A DNA stretch of 64,000 bases, taken from Euryodendron excelsum. Taxonomy: Eukaryota; Streptophyta; Magnoliopsida; Ericales; Pentaphylacaceae. A program made the translations under genes and the position numbers. The stretch is taken from assembly GCA_033060915.1 (NCBI GenBank), contig CM065378.1, positions 2,368,501 to 2,432,500 of the forward strand. The letters are read 5' to 3'. The notes under the pieces are model-generated. The model ran no database searches and was not told where the DNA came from. It saw only the letters and a program-made list of their open reading frames with translations. Of the stretch, positions 50,001-56,200 are shown piece after piece; the stretch's first letter is position 1, and the number at the start of each line of letters is the position of its first letter.

Positions 50001-50931
50001 GTTAAATGATTTTGTTTAAGCTCAATGAAAGAAAGAAAGTTTTATAAAGAATAAAGCAGCTAATGATAAAAATTTGGGCAGAACGAAACTAGCAACAGTA
50101 TCTGGAAGCCAACTGCAACAATTTGACAAAGAACTTGGTAATTTGAGTAAACCAACTAAGCCCATATTTAAACACTAAAAACTCAAGGAAACTGTTACAT
50201 GCAACGTTATGGTCCATCTACAGGGCTCCCGTACAATTGAACCACCCTCACTAGTGTGTTTTTTCATATCAAGAAAAGAGTATAAACACATGGCCCAATA
50301 CAAAACAGAGTCATCCCATGATCCAAGATAGCATATTGCAAAAATGGAAGTGTTCAAGGCAATTGTAATTTTATGAAAGCTCGCTTAATTGATAAATTCC
50401 TGAATTCCTCTAAGTCGTTTTACTCCACAAAATAGTTATAAGCTTTAATCCAACCTCAGCCCATTTTCTAATTTATTCGAACTACATTTTTTAAATACAT
50501 ATCACAATAAATGTACTTTCTTACATATACCAACGTTTCCATAGCGAGATTGGTGGAAACGTTACATATACCAACGTTTACATATACCAACGTTTCTGGT
50601 GTCTCCCATCCAGAAACAGTAGTCCATAAAGCAAAAAGACCCACCGACATCTTTATATTCCAAGCCCCAATCCAAGTTCTTTTTTTGATACTATCACGAG
50701 TAGAGTCTCCCATTCAAGATTAGTCAGCAGTAAAATAAGTACTCGCCACAACCACATTTCAGCTAAGCAATAGAACAACGACTTGCACAAACATACGAAG
50801 CAAAAGGGGTTATATAGAGAGAGAGAGACCTGTAAGAATCGTATGGCAGTATCGGCGGTCTGGCCAACGGCGATTTCGAGGAAGGAAGAGACCATTCCCT
50901 GCTTGTCGGTCGGAGATAGGACTCCGTCCAT
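15835..50931 (-). CDS. PUX7: PUX7-type UBA-UAS-UIM-UBX protein (CDC48/p97 adaptor), ten exons over 35 kb
   Basis: Coding exons on the minus strand: 50931-50830, 44434-44307, 44218-44105, 37308-37116, 35161-35084, 34972-34904, 30095-29952, 29793-29691, 19809-19526, 15999-15835. All introns are GT-AG and all phases join, giving 1380 nt or 459 residues plus stop, close to the Arabidopsis PUX7 length as I recall it. Domains: UBA-like (1-45, with WKLEEAIQLFYVGNEGG); UAS thioredoxin-like (about 160-290, LASLYRPPF to LLPFMD); basic HKRPR (295-299); UIM (320-335, DEELLRALAASM); UBX (380-459, CRVGVRFPDG to SMISITWE, loop Pro430). The family binds CDC48 through UBX and ubiquitin through UBA/UIM, so it should bring ubiquitinated clients to the unfoldase. 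Introns in gene order measure 6395, 88, 6796, 1954, 111, 4808, 158, 9881 and 3526 nt; the long ones are full of transposons. Every exon is intact, so it looks functional. PUX7 versus a close paralogue is inferred. Confidence 0.93.
16171..17433. mobile_element. Long MITE/MULE with GAGTAAATTACA ends (PUX7 intron 9)
   Basis: Left GAGTAAATTACATCTACCTC and the complement of the right end GAGTAAATTACATTCACCTC form the inverted repeat. It continues inward with TAATACAGC(C/T)CCCTCCCTG. Length is about 1263 bp. The interior has proline-coding C-rich sequence and a (CT)n run at 17275-17300. The A-rich flanks hide any target duplication. The termini match the common plant GGTAAATTACA group, probably Mutator-like. 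Confidence 0.75.
17792..18237. mobile_element. CTAAGAAGC-family inverted-repeat element, copy in intron 9
   Basis: Left GTATGAAGTACGGACAC and right GTCCATACTTCTTAG are inverted. GTCGTGTC and GACACG motifs cluster inside both ends. Flanks ATCATCAA and ATCGTTAA agree at 6 of 8 positions. Confidence 0.75.
18337..19282. mobile_element. hAT-type MITE with CATAGTTATCAGAAT ends (intron 9)
   Basis: 946 bp with inverted ends CATAGTTATCAGAATC / GATTCTGATAACTATG and subterminal CCGGTTCAACCGG-type motifs at both sides. A perfect 8-bp duplication CCTCCATA lies at 18329-18336 and 19283-19290. It has no coding capacity and an AT-rich core. Confidence 0.88.
19900..21372. other. PUX7 intron 8, right part: AT-rich sequence and a dispersed repeat
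   Basis: No gene. Positions about 21100-21352 are related to 35440-35645: both contain AGCAAGACA, AAAATCT(A/G)GTGGAGTG, AGCAGAATAA, AGAGCAAGAAAA and ACTTCT(T/C)AAAGTG. This is a dispersed repeat of unknown class present in two introns of the same gene. Confidence 0.55.
21373..21725. mobile_element. CTAAGAAGC-family element, left end intact (intron 8)
   Basis: Begins CTAAGAAGCATAGACATAGACACGAG, followed by the family block of GATACGGCAATTTTTAATAAATGCA and an AT-rich core. The right part (GAGTGTCCAAGTAATGGACATG) has lost its terminus. Confidence 0.65.
22373..23985 (+). pseudogene. Ty3/gypsy gag-protease remnant with primer binding site (intron 8)
   Basis: A primer site TTGGTATCAGAGCA at 22376 follows LTR-like sequence. 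Downstream are gag scraps; a zinc-knuckle relic CFRCQGYGYF (23441-23470); and an aspartic protease with the active-site segment LIIDGGSCTNIVLEEAAKKL (23731-23790), then KLGLKVEPHPELYKV, KQCLVTYSLGKVYKN and CDVLPL. The DGG replaces the canonical DSG, as is common in plant gypsy elements. The frame is interrupted by stops and no RT or integrase follows, so the element is truncated. Confidence 0.8.
24088..24235. mobile_element. Fragment of CTAAGAAGC-family element (right half)
   Basis: AATGTCCGAAACATGTCCAG, AAAAAGACACA, CAAGTGTGCAACACAATGTCC and ACCTTCTTAGAAG follow the order of the right half of the copy at 28494-28956. The left half is absent. Confidence 0.5.
24580..24930 (-). repeat. Solo-LTR-like arm, minus orientation
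   Basis: Inverted relative to 26850-27230. Shared blocks include GGGTTCTAAGAGGG-like, GAATTCTCTAGA, AGGTAGGGGAATGGGTTAGG, AATCAATAGGTTA and TTTTGGGGTTG. On the minus strand it ends CTGTCCTACATCA, the same terminus as the LTR at 29451. Confidence 0.6.
25511..26296. mobile_element. CTAAGAAGC-family element, 786 bp (intron 8)
   Basis: Left CTAAGAAGCACGGATACGG and right GGTCCATGCTTCCTAG are inverted. TGTCCGA and GGACACG motifs repeat inside each end, and the core is AT-rich. Flanks GATGAAAG (with three extra bases) and GATGAAAA suggest an eroded target duplication. Confidence 0.8.
26340..27230 (+). repeat. Retrotransposon 3' junction and plus-oriented LTR arm
   Basis: AACTTGAGGACGAG followed by the purine run ATGGAGGAGAA looks like a gypsy 3' end with polypurine tract before a TG start (about 26430). 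The last 370 bp (26850-27230) are the plus-strand partner of the inverted arm at 24580-24930. They include three copies of AATAATTCTAGAAATCCTGC-like units near 26997-27055. Confidence 0.5.
27231..28493. other. Intron 8 spacer without recognised features
   Basis: AT-rich with no coding or repeat signal that I can name. Confidence 0.5.
28494..28956. mobile_element. CTAAGAAGC-family element with perfect 8-bp duplication (intron 8)
   Basis: 463 bp, left CCAAGAAGCATGGACTCGG, right GTGTCCGTGCTTCTTCG. A perfect duplication CATGGGTC lies at 28486-28493 and 28957-28964. Both ends carry repeated GGACA/TGTCC motifs. The core includes CATAATTTTCAAAATATGCA and ATTAAAATTAAAAACC, shared with other copies. 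Confidence 0.9.
29030..29470 (+). repeat. LTR end plus primer-site-like sequence (intron 8)
   Basis: Sequence ending CTGTCCTACATCA at 29451, followed by GGTTTGGTATCTTAGCTC, which resembles an initiator-Met primer site. The terminus matches the arms at 24580 and 27230. The 5' limit is uncertain, and the internal region of the element is missing. Confidence 0.5.
30313..30780 (+). repeat. LTR 1 of a three-LTR tandem array (intron 6)
   Basis: 468 bp, TGGTGAGATGAAG to CAAGCTACA. It shares with LTRs 2 and 3 the blocks AATTTCAAAG(A/G)GCTGG, TTTATTTAGTATGGGGGGT, TTATATTTTCTTG(A/C)TTTAGTTC, TTTCTTTGAAGGCCATA, GTGGTATTCGAG and TTCCAAGCAAGC. It starts about 220 bp from PUX7 exon 7. Confidence 0.85.
30781..31813 (+). 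pseudogene. First internal segment of the tandem array (gag relic)
   Basis: Primer-site-like TTTGGTGTCAGAGCAAC at 30784, then a non-open gag relic sharing GGTAAACAGC, ACACAACATTGGTAGTCT and GAATGTTTCCC(A/G)AAGACTATG with the second internal segment. It is interrupted by the inverted-repeat element at 31247-31680 and ends with an AAAACTCTAGGTGAAGTTTTC stretch and a purine run before LTR 2. Confidence 0.75.
31247..31680. mobile_element. CTAAGAAGC-family element nested in the LTR array
   Basis: 434 bp, left CTAAGAAGCACGGATACGG, right GTCCATACTTCCTAG. Flanks TTTCCCAC (31239-31246) and CTTCCCAC (31681-31688) match at 7 of 8. It lies inside the first internal retrotransposon segment, so it is younger than that insertion. 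Confidence 0.9.
31814..32281 (+). repeat. LTR 2 of the three-LTR array
   Basis: 468 bp, TGTTGAGAGTAGAAC to CAAGCCACA, same length and order of blocks as LTR 1. It is followed by a mutated primer site (AGAATCAGAGCAACA). Confidence 0.85.
32282..32856 (+). pseudogene. Second internal segment of the tandem array (gag relic)
   Basis: A shorter copy of the first internal segment, including a readable stretch AHHASQRSKIEKTVDVVIDK. It ends with a TTACAAAACTCAAGGTTGAG block and a purine tract. There is no pol. Confidence 0.75.
32857..33283 (+). repeat. LTR 3 of the three-LTR array
   Basis: 427 bp, TGATGAGATGGAG to AAGCTACA. An internal deletion relative to LTRs 1 and 2 removes part of the GTATGGGGGGT region. 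No primer site follows; the next bases (TCACTGGGC) are flank. Confidence 0.85.
33284..34689. other. Intron 6 spacer
   Basis: No gene. It contains a (GA)n run at 34178-34197 and a CA-rich stretch to about 34250. The rest is AT-rich sequence with nothing recognisable. Confidence 0.5.
34690..34841. repeat. 76-bp tandem duplication in intron 6
   Basis: Two adjacent copies, 34690-34765 and 34766-34841, starting GACCAAGCCCAGATTAG. They differ at about one position. They lie about 60 bp downstream (in the transcript) of the exon 6 donor. Confidence 0.9.
35039..35073. repeat. (GA)n microsatellite filling a third of intron 5
   Basis: About 17 GA units on the plus strand, so a CU run in the transcript, starting 10 bases from the exon 5 donor (35083) in a 111-nt intron. 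A long pyrimidine tract next to the 5' splice site is unusual. Confidence 0.9.
35440..36266. other. Intron 4 sequence with dispersed-repeat copy
   Basis: Positions 35440-35645 are the partner of about 21100-21352. The remainder shows no gene or repeat that I recognise. Confidence 0.5.
36267..36686. mobile_element. CTAAGAAGC-family element (intron 4)
   Basis: 420 bp, left CTATGAAGCATGGGCAC, right GTGTCCGTGCTCTTTAG. Flanks TACACAAC (36259-36266) and TGCACAAC (36687-36694) match at 7 of 8. Confidence 0.88.
37472..39420 (+). pseudogene. hAT transposase fossil 1 (BED finger to hAT dimerisation domain), intron 3
   Basis: An hAT-like terminus TAGGGATGTAAATCAGG occurs at 37472. A broken transposase follows in the same direction: a likely start at 37888 (MDPIEHM), then after a frameshift a BED zinc finger CNICGKELSGATT...HLRRHID (38060-38145); RNase H-fold pieces LTSDTWKARQGLEYQCISAH (38419) and VETRWNAKYNML (38840); and the dimerisation region DIQKILVSIVASETTFSLG and LEPETVEALVCWRDWI (39230-39380). 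Numerous stops make it non-functional. No convincing right terminus was found. A C18 homopolymer lies at about 37617-37634. Confidence 0.85.
39421..39869. repeat. AT-rich stretch with repeated TAAAATTTCTGGTT units
   Basis: At least five copies of (A/T)AAATTTCTGGTT and two of GTATAGAAATTTTTG(C/T)T lie between the two transposase fossils. This may be the leader or intron of the second one. Confidence 0.55.
39870..42066 (+). pseudogene. hAT transposase fossil 2, different lineage, intron 3
   Basis: A BED-like N-terminus (39890-40270: YTRVKKHLMKLTGKGIGVCK, then KKAPLPPSSFH) is followed after a gap by the C-terminal hAT region: YYSDEWLHEGPNRVPP (41438); MDPRTWWASPQNLALKLL (41670-41725); SSSCCERNWSTCS; and a tail GEAKMWETARDNFDSL (41883). 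The usual CNYC of this BED type has been lost. The middle DUF659-type segment is missing and replaced by 40290-41226, which ends in a GTGCACCCCTAG hAT-like terminus. Many frameshifts are present. Confidence 0.8.
42201..42312. repeat. 50-bp tandem repeat
   Basis: Two full copies of a 50-bp unit beginning ATGATATGTAGGTTTAC, plus a 12-bp start of a third. They are identical as far as I can see, just downstream of the transposase fossil. Confidence 0.9.
42440..42854. repeat. Inverted-repeat remnant with GTTCC(C/G) motifs (intron 3)
   Basis: The left side has GAACGCCGTTCCGCAGCATG and ACGTTCCAATACG. The right side has GGCGTACCACGTTCC(C) followed by CCCGTTCC repeats. This resembles a decayed MITE with GGAACG subterminal repeats. 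Exact ends are unclear. Confidence 0.45.
42855..42998. mobile_element. CTAAGAAGC-family element, right-end fragment (intron 3)
   Basis: Contains CTGCCGTGTCATATC, TTTTTCAAAATTATCGTATC and GTGTCTGTGTCTGTGTCATG. It ends GTGCTTCTTAG. No left half was found. Confidence 0.55.
42999..44104. other. Intron 3 spacer next to exon 3
   Basis: AT-rich without coding signal. Two related blocks of about 75 bp, 43300-43378 and 43434-43510, share ATTCAGATAC, CAACC(A/T)A and CAAATGGGTA, followed by an ACTCAAAT end: an old imperfect duplication. Confidence 0.5.
44573..44671. repeat. 99-bp direct repeat, copy 1 (intron 1)
   Basis: Matches 48815-48913 at 97 of 99 positions by eye (changes at GTGCAG/ATGCAG and GACCTC/GATCTC). 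The copies are 4242 bp apart in direct orientation. Confidence 0.93.
45026..45380. repeat. 350-bp purine-rich tract (intron 1)
   Basis: The plus strand is almost entirely A and G (GAAGAAAGAAGG, AGAGAGAGTGG, (GAA)n at 45357-45376). It lies just beyond the LINE tail. The leucine/serine-rich minus-strand frames across it are composition artefacts. Confidence 0.8.
45405..45940 (-). pseudogene. LINE 3' tail with zinc-finger RVT remnant (intron 1)
   Basis: The minus strand reads CKWNEDG-stop-SVNHFLINC, MWALVLTLFGVHWVFWRK, then MQLTGD and PTVEEFLDFVDNFQD. This is the cysteine/histidine finger and closing segment typical of plant non-LTR reverse transcriptase ORFs. A poly-A-like run (poly-T on plus, 45410-45422) ends it. 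Only the 3' end is present, as with most LINE copies. Confidence 0.75.
45941..46815. other. Intron 1 spacer
   Basis: No gene or clear repeat. The sequence is AT-rich. Confidence 0.45.
46824..47795. mobile_element. CTAAGAAGC-family element, longest copy (intron 1)
   Basis: 972 bp, left CTAGGAAGCACGGACACACC, right GTATCGGTGCTTCTTAG. A perfect 8-bp duplication GCCAAAAG lies at 46816-46823 and 47796-47803. Both subterminal regions are dense in GGACACG or CGTGTCC (more than ten copies). The interior carries a CTT-rich microsatellite (47225-47460), which creates spurious leucine/serine frames. Confidence 0.92.
48214..48414 (-). mobile_element. tRNA-derived SINE (minus strand), intron 1
   Basis: On the minus strand it has an A-box TGGCCTAGTGGTCAG, a B-box-like GGTCTCGAGTTCAAT, a body ending CCCCTGTTATC, and a poly-A tail (poly-T at 48214-48230). 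A perfect 11-bp duplication TAAGAGACCAT lies at 48203-48213 and 48415-48425. The box layout resembles the widespread Au-type plant SINEs. Confidence 0.9.
48815..48913. repeat. 99-bp direct repeat, copy 2 (intron 1)
   Basis: Partner of 44573-44671, with two mismatches. No further homology is seen on either side of the pair. Confidence 0.93.
48920..50825. other. Intron 1 spacer up to exon 1
   Basis: No gene. Near 50522-50600 the unit ACATATACCAACGTTT occurs three times. A short (GA)n run sits at 50817-50827, directly at the exon 1 donor. Confidence 0.5.
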
Positions 50932-51112
50932 CTTGTCGTTCTCGTTATCGCTACAACTCGTTTGATGAATGGAACAAAATTAAAAACCCTAAAAGGTAGA
51001 CAGTAGAGCTCTCTGGGCTTGAGAGAGAGATTTGGTTTCCTTCCTAGAGAGAGAAAACGCTCATCCACAGCCAGATTATGAGGTGGCTTTCACGAAAGGA
51101 ACTGAAAATGCG

Positions 51113-51120
51113 TATATATA
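51113..51120 (-). promoter_or_regulatory. TATA box of the PUX7-type gene
   Basis: TATATATA on the minus strand, about 180 nt upstream of the ATG at 50931. A start site around 51085 would give a leader of roughly 155 nt containing two CT-rich patches, a common plant core-promoter arrangement. This is the best candidate by position only. Confidence 0.55.
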
Positions 51121-51214
51121 GACTCAATACGGTGAATTTATATTAGATTCTTTCGTCATTGATGCGAAAAGTGAAAAACTTTCCTGCCCAGAATTTCCTT
51201 TTATATTCATTTTA

Positions 51215-52895
51215 TTTCATAAATATTTAACGGATTAAAATTTTAATATTTACAAAACAATGATTATATGTCATTACCGTTTGCACCTTTAATAAAAACA
51301 TCAATGTTAATGACGGTTTATATTTTAATATTTTAAAATAAAAATTAAATTAAGAGAAATAACTAAAAGAAGTTAATAGCATTGACGCTTGTTATGAAAT
51401 AACTAAAAATGTTAGTGGTAATAACGCTTTACGGTTTTAAACGAAATACGTTAATACTAATAACACTTTACCAAAAAAGTAATTACCACTGATGTTTTTA
51501 TAAAAACGTCAAGGCTCTAACGTTTTTATATCATAAATTTTTTTTTTTTTTTGTTTAACATTGATCTAGCCTAACTCCTTCATCGGGACTCCGCTCGACG
51601 CGCTGTTAGCGCCAACAACTCCACTTTTACTATACGATGCTATGTGTTAAGTTTCACGTCTAAGGGAGCCCGTTTGGTTTATTCAGCATCACTGAACTCT
51701 GATTCTACAGTTTTTCAAATCTCTAAGTCTTTAGGAGATAAAAACGCACTAACTCTTTCACCGAGACTCCGATCGACACGCCGTCAGCGCCCGCAGCTCT
51801 ACTTTCCCTATATGGTATTGCGTGTCGAGTTTCACTTCCAAAGGTGTCCGTTTGGCTGATTTGGCATCATTGAACTCGAATTCTATAATTTTTTAAATCT
51901 TTAAGTCTCTGGAGGATAAAACACACTAACTCTTTCACCGAGACTCTAATCGACGCGCCGTCAGTACCCGCAACTCCACTTTCTCTAGACGGTACTATGT
52001 GTTGAGTTTCACATCCAACGAAAACTGTTTGGCCGATTTAGCATAACTGAACCCCGATTATACAGTTTTTCAAATCTCTAAGTCTCCAGAAGAGAACGAT
52101 AAGATACTCCTAACTGATATAATGCACGTAGCACATAACAAACTCAAATCTACACATCCACTGTTGAATACATATCAACGTTAAAAAAAACAACAGAATG
52201 ACATAGATAGAAACTTATACATACATATATATGTATATATATAACATTCGTAATATTCCAGTTTATCAATAGTAATTCAACGCGCACGCGCACACACACA
52301 TATATATATCTCAGTAACTTAACTATATATAGAGCGAGAGAGAAACGAAGGGATAGCAATGTTACCTCAACGTCACTTTCAAAAATGCAAACAATGACGA
52401 AAGATTACAGTGCAATAGGGACGAAGAAGGTCAGAGAGAAAGGGATACCGGCGAAGAGCTAACTGTTCGTTGGAAGCGCCCGTCGAAGCAGAAGTCGGGA
52501 GAGAGCCAGCAATACGACGATCAAAGAAATTCAACCTAACTAAGAGAAATCCAATTAATATAAGCGTGGAACGCTAAAAGCATCAATACTATTGACATTT
52601 TTAAAAGAAAAACGTCAATATTATTGACATTTTCAGCTAAATAATAAAAGGCGTTAATAGTATTAACGCCTTTCGTAAAGCATCATTATAAATGACAATT
52701 TTAATACAAGAATTAAAAGCGTTAGTGCTATTGACGCTTTTAATTATTTTTCATAATTTAATTTTCTTATTATAGAAAATTGAAATGTAAATCGTCATTA
52801 GCATTGATGTTTTTATTAAATGCGTCAATAATAGTGACGCCTAACCAATATTTTGTAAATATTATAAAAGTGGTCCTGATTTAATATTTATTGAA
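51215..52895. mobile_element. Long inverted-repeat DNA transposon just upstream of the PUX7 promoter
   Basis: The left arm (about 51215-51530) and right arm (about 52590-52895) are inverted copies: TAATATTTACAAAA, TTTAATAAAAACATCAATG(T/C), TAATGACG, AAATTAAATTA, and AG(C)GTCAATAGCA-type blocks occur in the same order. Each arm holds many short imperfect palindromes built from GTCAATA/TATTGAC and GCGTTAAT/ATTAACGC, for example 9-nt arms around a 3-nt spacer at 52650-52670. Subterminal repeats of this sort are typical of CACTA elements, but I see no CACTA terminus or duplication. The left end lies about 100 bp from the TATA box. Confidence 0.7.
51573..52105. repeat. 177-bp tandem repeat, three copies
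   Basis: Copies start at 51573, 51751 and 51928. Each begins AACTC(C/T)TTCA(T/C)CG(G/A)GACTC, continues with CGACGCGCCGTCAG and TGTTGAGTTTCAC, and ends CAAATCT(C/T)TAAGTCT. They lie inside the inverted-repeat element. Confidence 0.9.
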
Positions 52896-53619
52896 TAATA
52901 TAAACTTCTTTTGCTAAATGGCCCGAATCCGAATACCAAAAGGATTAGACAATAACCTTTTCTCATTTGGTAATTGGTACAACTTAAAAGTCAACTTCTT
53001 TAACAAAACATTTTTCTTTTATCCTTTTTGTTTTTAATTAAAACTTGGTTTTTTGTCATGAACTTCTGGTTTATAATTACAAAAAATGTTGTTTTTGTTA
53101 AATAAAAAAAAAACAATGAAAAAGGGCTATTTTTTTTTGGGCTACATTGGAGGACTAAATAAGTACTTATGACTAGGTGATTATAAATCAATGGTTTTGA
53201 TAGAAAGTCTTATATGGTTAGTCTTATATAAGTACTCGATTGATAACTATATAATATTTATGAATGAATAGTCATATTGGGTTTGTCTTCCAAGTTTCAT
53301 TTATTTTTTACAAAAGGTTACAAATTTAATTTGCAAATGTGGTTCTAACAAGAATTAACTTAACATAAACCATGCTTCTTCGTAATCTTGTACATGATCT
53401 TTAAAATAACAAATTTAATACGTAAAAGCACCATTAGAATAAAATAACATCTATACTATTATATAACAGCAACGAGTCACTTTGACGACGCTTGAAAAAA
53501 TTTAAAGTATTTTCAAATCGAACAAAAAAGTCAAACAAATAAGTGTACATTGTCTTTACACAATTGACTTTAAGAGTAACAAAGTAAATTATATGATCAG
53601 CTTAATGATAGAATAGTAA
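52896..53619. other. AT-rich intergenic sequence
   Basis: No coding signal or repeat that I recognise. Confidence 0.5.
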
Positions 53620-54582
53620 TGTAGGTACCCTTATCTCCGTGGGTCACGTGGCTGGTTATCACCCCCAACTAGCATGCCACATGGGCTCTCTAAGGTACCT
53701 CAGGTCAACCTAGTACAGGTGGCCTCAAAGATTTTCGTGTAAGGCCCAATGTCCACTCACTCGCCCCCCCTCATACAAGGCTCAGTACCTTCCTCATAGC
53801 ACCTCAAGTTAGGCTCGTACAAGTAGTCTCAAGGGCTCACTCATATAAGGCTCTGCACCTGCTCACTCGCATTCCTTAGAGCACCTCGGGTCGGCGTTGT
53901 ACAAGTGACCTCGAAGAGCTCACTCCTATAGGCCCTGTGCCTAAACGATCAATAGGCTCCTTGCCTAATCTCCCTCTGCAGGCTTCTACGTCTAAAAATA
54001 CCCAATTGACTTGGCTGCACATGAGCCAAGGCAAATAGGGTCCCCTTGGCACTTATGCTCCCACCTTGTGATAAAAAATAGAAATTACTCTGGCGTGTCC
54101 CCACATCTGGATGCACTTGAGTACAAGATCAGCGCATTAATAAAGGTATATTAAGCATTAAATACATACCTGACCCCTATTTGACACGGTAGACACGTGG
54201 CGAGCTTTGGATGGAGGGACACCTCACATCTGGCGTGTCCCCACATCTAATCAGACAACTCTGGTGCTAACATGGCCACCCTCAGGCCATGATGGTGCTA
54301 GAGCATGTCCAATCAACGAGCGTCACATGCCCACCACATCAGTAGCTATCCCACTATAAATAGTTGGCTCGTTTATGATAAAAACGAGAGATTACTCATG
54401 CATTGAATGCTCAATCTTCCTTCTCCCTCACGCTTGCTAATCCTTCTCCTCTCTCTCTTTTAGCTGCCTTTGGTTCTCTCCTCACCACCCTCTGGGAGGC
54501 TCGAGCCATGTCAGTGACCACCAGGATTCCTAGAAGGGTCCTAGGTAAGTTAACCTTACACCCTTCGGTCAATCTCTACCTA
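53620..54582 (+). repeat. LTR of a gypsy element
   Basis: About 963 bp, starting TGTAGGTACCC and ending CTACCTACA. It is GC-richer than its surroundings, with repeated GGCTC(A/T)GTACCT-like and CTCACTC motifs, a TATA-like CTATAAATAG at 54355, and a following CT-rich stretch. A decayed primer site (TTTGTTGGGAAAGACTGG) follows. Confidence 0.65.
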
Positions 54583-55335
54583 CAGTACTTTGTTGGGAAA
54601 GACTGGTGCTCACGATGCCATGGCCCCAAAAAAAAATACAGCACAACCCAACCAAAAGACCCCAGAGGTTAACAAAGGCACTCAGTTGGAGGATGCTAAC
54701 CTCCAAGCTCTCGCCTTTGTTCAAGATCAAGGTGAACAGATTCGCTCTGAATGGTAACATTCTTATTCTCATGCAAGACCAATGAACCTTGATGGAAACC
54801 GTGCGTGCCATGCAAACCAGCCAAGCCGTTTCAAGTAATCCTCCCCCTTTAGCTTGTCCCCATCCCACTGGGTCAGGTGCTATGCAACATGAAACGGTTG
54901 AGACTAAAACTTTGGTTCCTGACCAAACAGCTAATACGACACTCAGTGCCACAGAGCCTACCCCGGTAATAGCACACCAAATAGACCAATGTGCCCCTCC
55001 AAAGCATATTATTACAGCCTCTCAAGTCCAAGATCATGTGCATGCGATACTCAGGCAAGAGGGATCTCAGACCTCAACTAACAACAAGCTCAATCTCCGC
55101 CCTACATATTTGGAGTCCATCTGGGCTCTCCCATACCCAGAAGGGTATAACACTCCAAAATTCACCAAGTTCAATGGAAAATGAGGGAATGCAAATGGGT
55201 GTGTTGTGCGTTTTATAGATTCATTGGGTATTCATACAGTTAATCTCAATTTGCGTCAAAAGGAGTTCTCTAAATCTATCTCAAACCAAGCTTATTCATG
55301 GTATGCCAACATGTTACCGAAGTCTACCTCTTAAT
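54583..55335 (+). pseudogene. Ty3/gypsy gag remnant
   Basis: A start at 54620 (MAPKKNTAQP) is followed by QLEDANLQALAFVQDQGEQI and a stop. After a frameshift the reading continues with MMETVRAMQTSQ, then LPYPEGYNTPKFTKFNGK and, past a stop, VVRFIDSLGIH, LRQKEFSKSISNQAYSWYAN. These are the hallmark gag motifs of plant gypsy elements. Homology stops at about 55335 with no pol, so the element is truncated. Confidence 0.85.
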
Positions 55336-56200
55336 CCTTTAAGCCTATCCCAAGGCCATACAAAACAATATATACAAGACAATGTCTTTTAACTATTCAT
55401 ATAGGGTCAAAAGCTTGAAAGATGAAATTCTCTTTTTTTCACAAAAACAAAAGCATTAATTTCCCAAAACACACTTTCAAGCAACTTCAAAACATCACCA
55501 ACTATAGTCATATTCTCCATTACCTGAAATGATAATCAATAGTATGAGCAAAGCTAAGTGAATAATATAGATATAAGGAATATATTTCAGTTAATCCGTG
55601 GACAATTCATAGAACATTGCCATTCAAAAGCATTATATAAAATAATAGCTTTTTATTGAAATAGTGGAGGATCATTCACGTATTCAATACAAAGAACATG
55701 TGTATTTCAAAATAAACTCCACTTCTTAGCATGTATTCACACCCTTTGGCCACAATTAGCCGAAACCCATAATTGATTCTTAAATGTGTAGAACCTACAA
55801 GGAACCATGTGGTCCCTAGGGAAGTCTTCCTAATTCATGTAATAGTTTGTTTTAAGTCCACCGAGTTAGGACCCCTGAGTGTGTCACACAATGCATTTGA
55901 ACACATTTTCAAAGTATATATTTCACAAGTATAATGTTCATGAAATTCAAAGATCTTTGTAAAATATAACATTTGAGTAAAAAAAACGTATCAATTGTCA
56001 TTGAAATGTAACATAATATATATTGGGAGACAAATCAAGTTGAAAGGAATACTCCAAGCATCCACACCACTCATCTTGATTCTTTAAAAAGTCTTAAACC
56101 TCCTTTAAGTTAGTTATCCTACAATTAAAGCATGAAACAATGTTACAAACAAGTAAGGAACTCCAAATGTAGCTAATGATCGAGGGTTGTAAGGTTATGT
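55336..56200. other. Unassigned intergenic sequence
   Basis: No gene. Possibly the flank or start of the copia LTR that follows. Confidence 0.45.

Noticed and set aside
54403..54672. 89-codon plus-strand frame starting MNAQSS
   Set aside because: It spans the end of the gypsy LTR and the primer-site region and leaves the gag frame, so it is not a separate protein.
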